In this document: one piece after another, positions 55,914 through 64,000 of the stretch
Layout: the number at the start of each line of letters is the position of its first letter
How positions within the stretch are numbered: position 1 is the stretch's first letter
Assembly (NCBI RefSeq): GCF_027460065.1
Contig: NZ_JAPYZZ010000016.1
Span: 21,184-85,183 of the forward strand
Length of the DNA stretch: 64,000 bases
Direction: 5' to 3'
Origin: Martinezella rhizogenes
GTDB taxonomy: Bacteria > Pseudomonadota > Alphaproteobacteria > Rhizobiales > Rhizobiaceae
The notes under the pieces: model-generated
Databases searched by the model: none
The model's input: the letters and a program-made list of their open reading frames with translations, nothing else
Told to the model about the DNA's origin: nothing
Translations under genes and position numbers: made by a program

Positions 55914-57167
55914 ATGAGCGCTGCTTATTATACGGCGGCCATTGCGGTCGCGACTGCGGCAGGCGTGGTGATCAGGCCTTTCCGATTGCCCGAGGCCATT
56001 TGGGCGGTCGCCGGAGCGCTGCTGATCCTCGCTCTCGGAATTTTGACGCCTGCGGAAGTCTGGTCGGGGGTGATCAAGGGTCTCGACGTCTACCTGTTCC
56101 TGACCGGCATGATGCTGCTGTCCGAGCTTGCCCGGCGCGAAGGCCTGTTCGACTGGGTCGCCGCCGTTGCTATCTCTTACGCCAGAGGCTCGGCGCGGCG
56201 CCTCTTCGTGCTGATCTACCTGATCGGCGTCATCGTCACCGCGCTTCTTTCCAACGACGCAACCGCCGTTGTCCTAACGCCTGCCGTTTATGCGGCCTGC
56301 CGCGCTGCCAGGGTCAAGGATCCGCTTCCTTACCTTTATATCTGCGCCTTCATTGCCAATGCGGCGAGTTTCGTGCTGCCGATCTCCAACCCGGCCAACC
56401 TCGTCATTTTTGCCGGCGGCGAAATGCCGCCGCTGTCCCGCTGGCTGGATACCTTCCTGCTTCCGTCGATTGCGGCAATCCTTGTCACTTTTCTCGCGCT
56501 CTACTGGTCGCAGCGCCGTGTTCTCGCCGAAGACACCGTCGCTAATCGGGTGGAACGCCCAACCCTCAGCCTGCCCGCGAAACTGGCGGGCGTCGGCCTT
56601 TTGGCAACCGCCGCCGTGCTGCTGTCGGCCTCGGCATTCCACATGGATCTCGGCCTTCCGACCTTCCTTGCCGGCGTGATCACGACTATCCTCGTACTTG
56701 CCATCGTGCGGCAGAACCCGGTGGAGATCATCAAGGATGTGAGCTGGGGGGTGCTGCCGCTCGTTGCGGGCCTGTTCGTCATCGTCGAAGCCGTCAGCCA
56801 CACGGGCATCACCGCCGTCGTTGCCGAGCAGTTGAAGGCGCTGAGCCTGCACTCCGAGGCACAGGCCATCGGGATTGGCGGCGTGGCCGTCGCCCTTTTC
56901 TCCAACCTCGTCAACAACCTGCCGGCTGGTCTCTTCGCCGCTAGCGCCGTTCAGGCTGCACAGGTGCCCGACAATGTCACCGCCGCGGTGCTGATCGGCG
57001 TCGACCTGGGACCGAACCTGTCGGTCACGGGGTCGCTTGCAACCATCCTGTGGCTGTCAGCACTCCGGCGTGAAGGTCTGCATGTGAGCGCGCTGGATTT
57101 TCTCAAACTGGGCGTCGTCGTCATGACCCCGGCCCTGCTGGCGTCGCTTGCAACATTGCTTCTCTGA
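55914..57167 (+). CDS. ArsB/CitM-type anion transporter
   Basis: A 417-residue inner-membrane protein with about eleven helices. The segments GLDVYLFLTGMMLLSELARR, LLSNDATAVVLTPAVY and NLVNNLPAGLFAASAVQ match the arsenite-efflux ArsB branch of the ion transporter superfamily. No arsR, arsC or arsH is nearby, so arsenite is only one possibility; related proteins move citrate or other anions. The ATG follows AAGGAAAC. Confidence 0.75.
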   Translation: MSAAYYTAAIAVATAAGVVIRPFRLPEAIWAVAGALLILALGILTPAEVWSGVIKGLDVYLFLTGMMLLSELARREGLFDWVAAVAISYARGSARRLFVLIYLIGVIVTALLSNDATAVVLTPAVYAACRAARVKDPLPYLYICAFIANAASFVLPISNPANLVIFAGGEMPPLSRWLDTFLLPSIAAILVTFLALYWSQRRVLAEDTVANRVERPTLSLPAKLAGVGLLATAAVLLSASAFHMDLGLPTFLAGVITTILVLAIVRQNPVEIIKDVSWGVLPLVAGLFVIVEAVSHTGITAVVAEQLKALSLHSEAQAIGIGGVAVALFSNLVNNLPAGLFAASAVQAAQVPDNVTAAVLIGVDLGPNLSVTGSLATILWLSALRREGLHVSALDFLKLGVVVMTPALLASLATLLL

Positions 57168-57197
57168 TGCTCGCAGAGGACCTAGTCAGGGTGGCGT

Positions 57198-57221
57198 GAA
57201 GCGGCGCTGTTGCGCCGCTTC
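57198..57221. terminator. Hairpin between convergent genes
   Basis: Perfect 10-bp stem GAAGCGGCGC/GCGCCGCTTC with loop TGTT, just after the ArsB-like gene and before the end of the proline-rich protein gene. It lacks a strong T-run, but the position suits a two-way terminator. Confidence 0.55.
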
Positions 57222-57233
57222 CGGTCGCGTCGA

Positions 57234-57572
57234 TTATTCGTTGATCTTGTCGATCAGCTGCAGGACGATATCGGCGCATGCCTTCATCGGCTCGTCATCG
57301 GCACATTTGACATCGATCTTGATGTCGCCCTGCTGAAGGCGGAAATGCGCGCCTTTCGACGGCGGAGGCGGAGGCGGCATATGGCCGCGTGGTCCATCTT
57401 CACCGGGGCCGGCATCCTTCGGACCGGGATAGGGCGGTGATGGAGGCGGTGGCGGCGCATCTGGGCGGGCCATGCCATCCGCAGGACCGGGCGGCGGCGG
57501 TGGCGGCTGTTGCGCAAAGGCGGTTCCCGCTGCGAGAAGTATCGCAGCACCTGCAATGATCAGCTTTTTCAT
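57234..57572 (-). CDS. Small proline-rich secreted protein
   Basis: A 112-residue protein. Signal peptide about 1-20 (IIAGAAILLAAGTAFAQ). The middle (21-75) is almost only Pro, Gly, Ala and Asp with runs of six prolines, probably an extended spacer. The last 35 residues (IKIDVKCADDEPMKACADIVLQLIDKINE; shown to mark two cysteines) look folded. Function unknown. ATG 57572 has AGAGG upstream. Confidence 0.65.
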   Translation of the reverse strand: MKKLIIAGAAILLAAGTAFAQQPPPPPPGPADGMARPDAPPPPPSPPYPGPKDAGPGEDGPRGHMPPPPPPSKGAHFRLQQGDIKIDVKCADDEPMKACADIVLQLIDKINE

Positions 57573-57801
57573 GAGGATGGGCCTCTTGGGTTGGACAACG
57601 CAGAGAAAACGGCCTCACGCCCCCTCAGTTGCCGACCACAAAAAATAATTCTTGATTATTGGGGGGCTGTGTCATCGGGCGCGACGGTCGGTTAGGATTT
57701 ACGCGAAATACGCGCTGGTTTTCCCTTAACAGCGGCTTGCGAAGCAACTTTTGCGTGCTTAAAAGGCGCATAGTCTCATTGGCGTCACAGAGGACGAATT
57801 C

Positions 57802-59820
57802 TTGGAACAGACAACTACCCAGACCGGCAAGGGCCGGCGCAAGGCACTATGGGCGGCGGTTGCGATCATTGCGGTGGCCGCAGCAGGTGTCGTGGGAGGC
57901 AAGAGCTTCTACCAGACGAAGGTCAACGAACTCGTTGCCCGCAGCGGTGCGACGGCCGGTTCCGTGGAAGTCGATTTTCTCGGAAAAATCCATATTCGCG
58001 ATCTGACATTGCCGCTTGAAGACGGCAAAAACATCAAGATTGCGGCCATCGACGGACGTCCGAAATTGCCGTTCCTCGACGGTGCGCTGGACATGAATGA
58101 CATCAATATCGATATGCCCGCCGGGAAAGTCTCGATGGCGCAGGCGCGCGTCGAAAATGCCGCCTTTGAAAGGCCCGCGACAGCAGCCGATGGCAATGCC
58201 AATTCTCTTGTAAAGCGCATCGAGCGCTTCGGGGCATCGCGCATTTCCACGCCGGAACTGACCCTTACACAGTCCATCACGACCAGCGAGCAGAAGACCG
58301 TTTACAAGAACGTGGCTTTCTCTGATATCGCCGGCGGCCGGATCGCCCGTTATTCCATCGACAATGCCAATTTCGACATCCAGATGGATCTGCCGGACAA
58401 TAGCGGCGCGATGGAAAAGAAGCATATGGTCGTCTCGACGGGCGCCATCGCCGGTCAGGATATCGACGTCGCTTATCTCGCCCGGCTCTATACGGAAAAA
58501 GCCGGTCCGGAAGACAAGGACGCAAAACCTGTCTACGGTCCGATGTCCGTCAGCGCGATTTCGTTCTCGGAAGGTGATGGCCGTTTCAGCTATAACGAAA
58601 TCCGCAGCGACGGTTTTACCGCCCGCATGCCGGCTGAGCCGATTCTCGAAACCATGAAAGCCCTGGCGGCGGACAAGAAGCCCGAGGAGCTGTCCCCGGA
58701 GGAGCGCAAGGCCTATTTCAAGAAGGTCATCTCTATTCTCGATATCATCGGCAAGAGCAACATGCAGATGATCGGGTTCAAGATGGACGCGCCTGACGAA
58801 AGCGAGGCAGCAGCCGGCAAGAGGGTCAAGGCCACGATCGATCGTATCGATATGCAGATGGACGGCCGCAAGCTCGATTTCGGTCTGAATGGCATGTCGG
58901 TCGGAAATGGAGACGACACGATCAAATTCGATGAGGCAAGCCTCAAGGGTTTTGACTGGACTTCGACGATCGAGGCAATTTCTGAGCTCGCCGGGCTCGA
59001 TGATACGGAGATCGAGACCTTCCCGTTCAACCGTCTGATACCGGAACTGGGGACGGTCCGCGTCGGCGGCATCAATGTTGATGTGGCTGCGCCCGAAAAG
59101 TCGGACGAAGAGACCGAAGAGGAAACGAAAGGTACGCCGGAGCGCATCAAGTTCACGCTCAAGAACTTCGAGATGGGACTGACGAAGCCCTTCAATGGCA
59201 TCCCGACGGATATCAAAATCCGGCAGGACGATCTTTCCCTTCCCATCCCGGCGGATTCGTCGGAGGAGGTTTTCGTCGAGGCGCGCAAGCTGGGCATCGA
59301 ATCGCTCGCCCTGTCATATGGCCTCTCCGCAGGCTGGGATCAGCCGAACAACAACCTGATGATCCGGGAAATCTCGTTCAGCGGCAAGGATATTGGCAGC
59401 GTCAATTTCTCCGGTCTGGCAAGCGGGTTTACGGAAGAGTTCTTCTCCTTCGACATTGGTCGGGCCCAGGCCGCGCTCTTCGGGCTGGCCGGTCGCGAGG
59501 TTAAACTCACAATCAAGGACGAAGGTTTGATGGCCAAGGCGGTCAAGCTCTATGCCCTGCAGAACGACATGACCGAGGCAGAGGTTCGCGCCACCCTGAC
59601 ATTGGTGGCAAGTGCCCTGCTGCAGCAGGTCGCGGCTGAACAGCCGAAGCTTCAAAATGCGGTGGAGGCGCTCGGCCGCTTCATCAGCACCCCGGGAACG
59701 CTGACGGTTACGGTCAAGTCAACAGGTGCAAACGGCCTCGGCCTTCTGGATCTCGTCGCCGCCTCCGACAATCCGATGCTTCTGCTCGACAAGGTCGACA
59801 TTCAGGCAACGGCTGAATAA
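57802..59820 (+). CDS. Large membrane-anchored periplasmic protein of unknown function
   Basis: A 672-residue protein. A basic N-terminus (GRRKALW) is followed by one membrane helix (about 15-33), then about 640 periplasmic residues rich in beta-like alternation and acidic residues, with a Glu/Asp/Lys cluster around 430-445. The pattern slightly recalls AsmA-like anchored proteins, but I cannot assign a family. The start is TTG 57802, behind GAGG at eight to nine bases; the next in-frame ATG is near residue 97 and would lose the anchor. Confidence 0.65.
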   Translation: MEQTTTQTGKGRRKALWAAVAIIAVAAAGVVGGKSFYQTKVNELVARSGATAGSVEVDFLGKIHIRDLTLPLEDGKNIKIAAIDGRPKLPFLDGALDMNDINIDMPAGKVSMAQARVENAAFERPATAADGNANSLVKRIERFGASRISTPELTLTQSITTSEQKTVYKNVAFSDIAGGRIARYSIDNANFDIQMDLPDNSGAMEKKHMVVSTGAIAGQDIDVAYLARLYTEKAGPEDKDAKPVYGPMSVSAISFSEGDGRFSYNEIRSDGFTARMPAEPILETMKALAADKKPEELSPEERKAYFKKVISILDIIGKSNMQMIGFKMDAPDESEAAAGKRVKATIDRIDMQMDGRKLDFGLNGMSVGNGDDTIKFDEASLKGFDWTSTIEAISELAGLDDTEIETFPFNRLIPELGTVRVGGINVDVAAPEKSDEETEEETKGTPERIKFTLKNFEMGLTKPFNGIPTDIKIRQDDLSLPIPADSSEEVFVEARKLGIESLALSYGLSAGWDQPNNNLMIREISFSGKDIGSVNFSGLASGFTEEFFSFDIGRAQAALFGLAGREVKLTIKDEGLMAKAVKLYALQNDMTEAEVRATLTLVASALLQQVAAEQPKLQNAVEALGRFISTPGTLTVTVKSTGANGLGLLDLVAASDNPMLLLDKVDIQATAE

Positions 59821-59841
59821 GCCGCTGCCGTTTGACAAGCC

Positions 59842-59869
59842 CCGGAAGGCCGCGAAGGCCTTCCGGTTT
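59842..59869. terminator. Hairpin terminator between convergent genes
   Basis: Perfect 10-bp stem CCGGAAGGCC/GGCCTTCCGG with a 5-base loop, followed rightward by TTTATGG. It follows the 672-residue protein gene by 21 bases and precedes the end of the DUF2161 gene. Confidence 0.78.
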
Positions 59870-59889
59870 ATGGAACGCAGGCTTTCGTG

Positions 59890-60546
59890 TCAGGCTGCCG
59901 GTTGCGGCCATCTCTGCAGGGCTTCCTGCCCCGCCGCCGTCAGGCCATAGATTCCCCGATCGAGCCGTTCGAACCAGCCATAGACATTCGCGAGCAGGAT
60001 TTTGCCCGCGTCCGGTACGCTGGAGCTGATCTGACGCACGCGCAGGGGGCCGGACGCCAGCGCCACCGCGCAGCCGAGTGCCTGCTGGCGATAGGCGGTC
60101 ATGATTGGTGCGCGTGTGCTGCCACCCACCGCCGGATCGCCGCGCCGCCTCTGGTGTTCACGCATGAGCCGGGAGCGCCTTTTCGGATTGGTGCGCGGCA
60201 TGGGGGTCACGGAGCCGACGAGAACGCTGACATCGCCGATATCGGAAATACCGAGCATGCCGATACCGAGCCTGCGGCAGAGATCCCGATAGCGTTTGTC
60301 GGCCTCGCGGCCCCTGCCCCTGGCCGAAACCCGCGCCGCGATCCAGACCTCGTCTGCGATGGCCGCACGATCGACAGCCTGCAGGATAAGTTCCAGATTG
60401 AAGCTGAGTTTCAGCTCGCAGATCACGACAACAGCCGGGTCGTCGTCGCTGAGGCCAACGAGGTCACAACCACCAACTTCACCCTTGACGGTGTAACCGG
60501 CCTTTTCAAGAAACCCTTTGACGGGCAGATAAAGCGACGTTTCCAT
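59890..60546 (-). CDS. DUF2161 protein, PD-(D/E)XK nuclease-like
   Basis: A 218-residue protein of the DUF2161 group. The core CDLVGL, then VVVICELKLSFNLELILQAVDR fits the Asp and Glu-x-Lys active site of PD-(D/E)XK phosphodiesterases. A C-terminal winged-helix-like segment (YGWFERLDRGIYGLTAAGQEAL) suggests DNA contact. Biological role unknown; no toxin, restriction or phage genes adjoin it. Confidence 0.75.
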   Translation of the reverse strand: METSLYLPVKGFLEKAGYTVKGEVGGCDLVGLSDDDPAVVVICELKLSFNLELILQAVDRAAIADEVWIAARVSARGRGREADKRYRDLCRRLGIGMLGISDIGDVSVLVGSVTPMPRTNPKRRSRLMREHQRRRGDPAVGGSTRAPIMTAYRQQALGCAVALASGPLRVRQISSSVPDAGKILLANVYGWFERLDRGIYGLTAAGQEALQRWPQPAA

Positions 60547-60686
60547 ATACCAGCGGGTTCAAGTGACGATCCGGCCCCTGAATACATCGATCCGCCCACC
60601 GAGAACAACCCTCGGTGCGCCCGGCATTGAATTACCGATATCGGTCTGCTCGGCGAGGGACGACGTCCGACGGGAAAACTCGTACC

Positions 60687-61913
60687 TTATCCGGGCTTCC
60701 TGCCGGTCAGAATATCATCAAGGGCCGCCATCTGCCGACGATTCCACTCAATGGCATCCTCGAAGGCCTTGTTTCCCAGTTCCTGCCGCTGATCCCGGCT
60801 CGCGGCCAGCTGCAGGATTGCGTCGGCAAAAACCTGATGGTCGTTATCGTCAACAATGACCACGCCGCGCCGGTATCGGTCCGAAAGCCCCCTCGCGCCT
60901 GTCCGGGTGCTGATCGTCGGAACCCCCGCGGCGAGAGCATCGAGCAATTTTATGTTAATGCCCGTTCCAAGCGTGATGGGATTGATCGAAAGTGGCGCAC
61001 GGGCGAAGGCCTCCTTCAGATTATCGACACGTCCAAGCTTGAGAATGCCCTCCCCATCCTCGATCTTGCCGCATATGCCGCCTGCAAGAACCAGACGAAT
61101 GTCCGGTCTGGCCGCTCTCACCAGCGGCATGATGTTCTGGAGGAACGACTTCAGGGAAATGATGTTGGCGTCATTCCCCGAGCCCAGAAACAGAAAGTCG
61201 CTCGGGGTGAAATCCTCCACCCTTCCACCAAGATCGAGAATATGGCTGACGGTCGCGACGACCGGTGGCTCAGCCCCCAGCCGCTGCCGGAACGACTGCT
61301 CTTCCTCCTCCTGAATGGCGACAACCACGTCCGCACGGCGCAGAGCCTTGCGCTCCACGGCCGGCGGCACCGAGAACCAGTATCCATATTTGTTCGCGGT
61401 GTTGATGAAGGCCTTATGTCGGTCGGCGAAGGAATCATGGGTGTCAAGAATACGCAGTACATCATCCGGCAAGCCCAGAAATGCCCGCGAATGAAAGGCA
61501 TATTCGACAATGACGGCATCGATGCCAAGCCGGCGCTGAATATCCCGAACCTGCCGGCCGATTTCCGGGTAATAGAACTCATCGAGATGATTATAAAAGC
61601 CACTCTCGCGGCCAAGCAGCCGGTGGACCTTTCGGACGGCGCGAAACGCCGTCAAGCCAAGGTCTAAACCGACATCACCGGCAAGCCTGCTCTTCAAGCC
61701 GCCTGCCTGCCGGGCAACAAGGTGCAGGTGATCCGGCCCGAATTCCGCCTCGTGCCCCGCCCGATCGAAATCGGCAGCAATCGTGCCATCGACATGGACA
61801 AAATGCACCTCGTGGCCGAGGCTGCGCACGGCACGCGTCAGCTGGAGAATCCTGCTCCGCGCACCCTCATTGGCAGGAACGACCGGAAATGCCGAGACAA
61901 AAGCGACCTTCAT
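60687..61913 (-). CDS. Glycosyltransferase family 4 type protein
   Basis: A 408-residue GT-B glycosyltransferase. The N-terminal domain begins VAFVSAFPVVPANEGARSR; the C-terminal donor domain has FLFLGSGNDANI and the conserved motif GTGINIKLLDALAAGVPTIST with its acidic residue replaced (usual pattern Glu-x7-Glu is reduced to Lys/Asp positions). It should add a sugar to a surface polysaccharide. Eight bases after the pyruvyltransferase-like gene, it is the last gene of a leftward operon. Confidence 0.82.
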   Translation of the reverse strand: MKVAFVSAFPVVPANEGARSRILQLTRAVRSLGHEVHFVHVDGTIAADFDRAGHEAEFGPDHLHLVARQAGGLKSRLAGDVGLDLGLTAFRAVRKVHRLLGRESGFYNHLDEFYYPEIGRQVRDIQRRLGIDAVIVEYAFHSRAFLGLPDDVLRILDTHDSFADRHKAFINTANKYGYWFSVPPAVERKALRRADVVVAIQEEEEQSFRQRLGAEPPVVATVSHILDLGGRVEDFTPSDFLFLGSGNDANIISLKSFLQNIMPLVRAARPDIRLVLAGGICGKIEDGEGILKLGRVDNLKEAFARAPLSINPITLGTGINIKLLDALAAGVPTISTRTGARGLSDRYRRGVVIVDDNDHQVFADAILQLAASRDQRQELGNKAFEDAIEWNRRQMAALDDILTGRKPG

Positions 61914-61921
61914 AAACGAAC

Positions 61922-63247
61922 TCAGGCCCGTGCCGAGAAGGTCTCGAACACCTGAAAATTGCTCTTGGACATCGCAAGAATATCCGGCAGCTTTTTCCCG
62001 ACACGTTCACGAATCTCGTCGGATTGATCGATAAACTCCACCAGCGCCTTCTTTATCCCATCCTGGGTCAGGAATGCGGCAGGTGAAAGCAGATTGGCTG
62101 CAGACAGGCCAAAATGCCGATACAGCCCTTCGAACTTGCCCTGATAGGCGACGCAGATTGCAGGAACACCCTTGCCGAGCGCAGCGATGGCAAGATGCAT
62201 GCGACCGCTGACGAGGCCATCAAGCTGGCCTGCGATCCCCTTCAAAACGGGTGCCGACCGTTTGCCATCGAGATATCGGACCCTGTCTGCTCGCGCTCCC
62301 GGGACCAGTTCGGTTATGGCTTTCAGATAGGCCTGATCGCCAACATTGTCGCGGTAGTCATGCGGGATAAGCAGCCAGCACACGGGCCGCGCATCGGCTG
62401 CATATTGCAATGCCTCCGCCGCATGCCTGATGATGGCCTCGGTCTGCGCGCGATCCGCGTTCTTGAACAGCATGGGATGCAGGTTGAAACCCATGACCCT
62501 GTATCCCTCGGCCTTTTTTCGCGCGATCCAGGACCGCGTGTCCTCATCGGGCTCGGAAGGCACAAGGCTGAAGGCGGAATCGGCAACAAGCGCGGCATTG
62601 GTCTTTGCGAAGGATTGCAGGCGCTCGAGCGAGATAACGTCACGCACCTTCAGCGAGCATTCCGGGTGAAGCGACCGATAGAACATGGCCAGATCAGGAT
62701 GCGGCGTTTCGTTGAAGCTGAAGCCGAGGATGACGTTCTTGATTCCGGCAGCCGCGGCCAGATCCGCACTTGCGAGAAGTTTCGCGCTGACCAGCGGGTG
62801 GTAATATCCATCCATGACATCCGCACCGACGACGACCACGCAATCATATTGCCGGGTCTGGAACTGCTGGGCCAGGGCCTTTATGAAATCGGGCTTGCTG
62901 AAGATATCGACGGGGACGAAGCCCCTTTGATAGGCGGCATCGGCATAAGCCATGCCATCGACAAGGATATCGATCTCGACATCGGGATTGCTGGCACGGG
63001 CATGTTGCAGCGTCGCGGTGATCATCGCATCATCGCCCAGCGACCCGAAAAGGGTGATGGGATCACCGGCCACGATCAAAAGCCGGCGCAATGGACCGCC
63101 GGCAGCGATGGGCTTGATGCCGGCCTTCAATGTCTGCAGATCGTCAAAGAGTTGCCGGAAGGCGATATCCCGGTTGCGCCGCTCGATATAGCTCACCACT
63201 CTCTGGCGCAGCGGGGCCGGCAGCATTTTCTTGATCAGCTTGCGCAT
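61922..63247 (-). CDS. Polysaccharide pyruvyl transferase family protein
   Basis: A 441-residue protein. The motif GSLGDDAMITATLQH, the ILGFSFNETPHPD region, and the SGRMHLAIAALGKGVPAICVAYQGKFEGLYRHFGL segment (cut here to its central SGRMHLAIAAL) are typical of CsaB/WcaK-type enzymes that add pyruvate ketals to glycans. Some family members are instead involved in other glycan steps. Its start overlaps the flippase gene end by 13 bases, showing one operon. Confidence 0.8.
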   Translation of the reverse strand: MRKLIKKMLPAPLRQRVVSYIERRNRDIAFRQLFDDLQTLKAGIKPIAAGGPLRRLLIVAGDPITLFGSLGDDAMITATLQHARASNPDVEIDILVDGMAYADAAYQRGFVPVDIFSKPDFIKALAQQFQTRQYDCVVVVGADVMDGYYHPLVSAKLLASADLAAAAGIKNVILGFSFNETPHPDLAMFYRSLHPECSLKVRDVISLERLQSFAKTNAALVADSAFSLVPSEPDEDTRSWIARKKAEGYRVMGFNLHPMLFKNADRAQTEAIIRHAAEALQYAADARPVCWLLIPHDYRDNVGDQAYLKAITELVPGARADRVRYLDGKRSAPVLKGIAGQLDGLVSGRMHLAIAALGKGVPAICVAYQGKFEGLYRHFGLSAANLLSPAAFLTQDGIKKALVEFIDQSDEIRERVGKKLPDILAMSKSNFQVFETFSARA

Positions 63248-64000
63248 TTGCTTTCCTTTCGGGACATGATTTTGCCCGTGACGAGCGCGATGGCGGACCG
63301 GGCCTCGCTCCTTGCCGTCAGGGCCAGAAGGAGGAGATATGCCACGCCGAAAATGGACCCGAGCAGGATGCCGGATATGAAATCACCGGCACCCAGCAGC
63401 TTGACCTCCGGACGTATCCACTGAACGAGCAGGAAGCAGAAGCCGCTGGAGGCAAAGCTCGGCAGAAGCAGCAGGAATATCCTCCACAGCGAGATGCCCA
63501 GTTCGCGCGCGACGAAGAAGAATGTGAAGGGTGTCGAGGTCAGCTGTCCGAAAGCATAAACGATGACGATCTGCCGGATGCTGTCTGTCGGCACCAGCAG
63601 GATCAGCAGGATCGTGCAAATCGCCTTGACGCTTCCGGCAATCAGCACCTTGTCAGGCTTGCCGCGCGCCGACAGAAACGGCGCGTTTTGAAACTGGACG
63701 CATTGCAGCGCGCCAAGCAGCAGCAGCGGTTGCGCCACCCCGTCGGCACCCTGCCACCTTGCACCGAACAATACGTTGCAGATTTCCGGCGCAAGCGCTG
63801 CCGAAAGCATGAAGATCGGTGTCGAGAAGATTGCCGACATGGTGATCGATTGTTTGTAGAGTGCCGCCATCCGCTCCCGCTCGTGCGATATGCGCGAAAG
63901 CACGGTCAGCGAAACATCGTAAAGCGCCGCCTGGAGCAATTGCATGAGAAGCTGATAGAGCCTGCTGCCGACGGTATAGAGACCGAACAGCGCGACCCCG
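63235..64000 (-). CDS. Polysaccharide flippase, C-terminal part (cut by window edge)
   Basis: The frame is open to the right edge and beyond the ATG at 63945: translated upstream codons give FGLYTVGSRLYQLL, which continues the family pattern, so the true start lies outside the window. About 255 residues are visible with roughly six to seven membrane helices and the family segment ALYDVSLTVLSRISHERERM, as in Wzx/PST flippases. It would export the glycan made by the two genes after it. This is a second, separate flippase from that at 33943. Confidence 0.8.
   Translation of the reverse strand, partial: GVALFGLYTVGSRLYQLLMQLLQAALYDVSLTVLSRISHERERMAALYKQSITMSAIFSTPIFMLSAALAPEICNVLFGARWQGADGVAQPLLLLGALQCVQFQNAPFLSARGKPDKVLIAGSVKAICTILLILLVPTDSIRQIVIVYAFGQLTSTPFTFFFVARELGISLWRIFLLLLPSFASSGFCFLLVQWIRPEVKLLGAGDFISGILLGSIFGVAYLLLLALTARSEARSAIALVTGKIMSRKESKCAS

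Overview
The window is about 64 kb of GC-rich chromosomal DNA from a Rhizobiaceae alphaproteobacterium, most likely Agrobacterium. The evidence is the gene content and gene neighbourhoods: a rhizobial rhaSTPQUK rhamnose operon, a pruR-dcpA pair like the one described in Agrobacterium tumefaciens, argJ/parvulin/secA and ubiG/DUF1178/nitrilase/grxC/comF neighbourhoods, and a rhizobial palindromic intergenic element. Placing it on the linear chromosome of A. tumefaciens is an inference from remembering where dcpA lies there. I see no phage, transposon, CRISPR or plasmid backbone, and no clearly broken gene.

Left part (1-12 kb): the 3' end of the rhamnose uptake and kinase operon (rhaS end, rhaT, rhaP, rhaQ, rhaU, rhaK) meets a leftward alpha/beta hydrolase across a strong hairpin terminator. 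Next come an FkbM-type methyltransferase and the dcpA/pruR operon, a pterin-responsive c-di-GMP switch. After a long AT-rich gap there is a succinate-semialdehyde dehydrogenase, then a palindromic repeat element.

Middle part (12-32 kb): mostly housekeeping. It holds an AlkC-type DNA repair protein, a sulfate/thiosulfate ABC operon (sbp-cysT-cysW-cysA), a 3-hydroxyisobutyryl-CoA hydrolase-like protein, a DUF2934 protein, an SH3-domain secreted protein, ubiG, DUF1178, a nitrilase, grxC, comF, a methyltransferase, an orphan Flp pilin, mutT, a GNAT protein, argJ, a parvulin foldase and secA.

32-49 kb: more accessory in character. An acyltransferase, a flippase and a FemAB-like protein look like a cell-surface module. 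A secreted glycine/asparagine-repeat protein follows, then tRNA-Leu(CAA). Next is a divergent sugar-acid catabolic locus: GntR regulator, SDR, uxuB, uxuA, aldo/keto reductase and lactonase-like amidohydrolase leftward, and a complete sugar ABC transporter rightward. An inverted repeat overlaps the likely promoter between the two arms.

Right part (49-64 kb): dsbB, an HNH nuclease, small secreted proteins, a BTLCP protease-like protein, a metallophosphatase, a class IV aminotransferase divergent from a MerR regulator across a textbook MerR-type operator, a fused dihydroxyacetone kinase, an ArsB-like transporter, a large unknown membrane-anchored protein, a DUF2161 nuclease-fold protein, and a leftward polysaccharide operon (flippase, pyruvyltransferase-like protein, glycosyltransferase) that runs off the right edge.

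Nothing here is clearly a new defence or mobile system. The best candidates for new biology are the repeat protein with its AT-rich promoter, the hybrid uxuAB/fucose-type catabolic operon, the acyltransferase-flippase-FemAB module and the 672-residue unknown protein. All functional calls are from reading sequence and family memory; no search was run.
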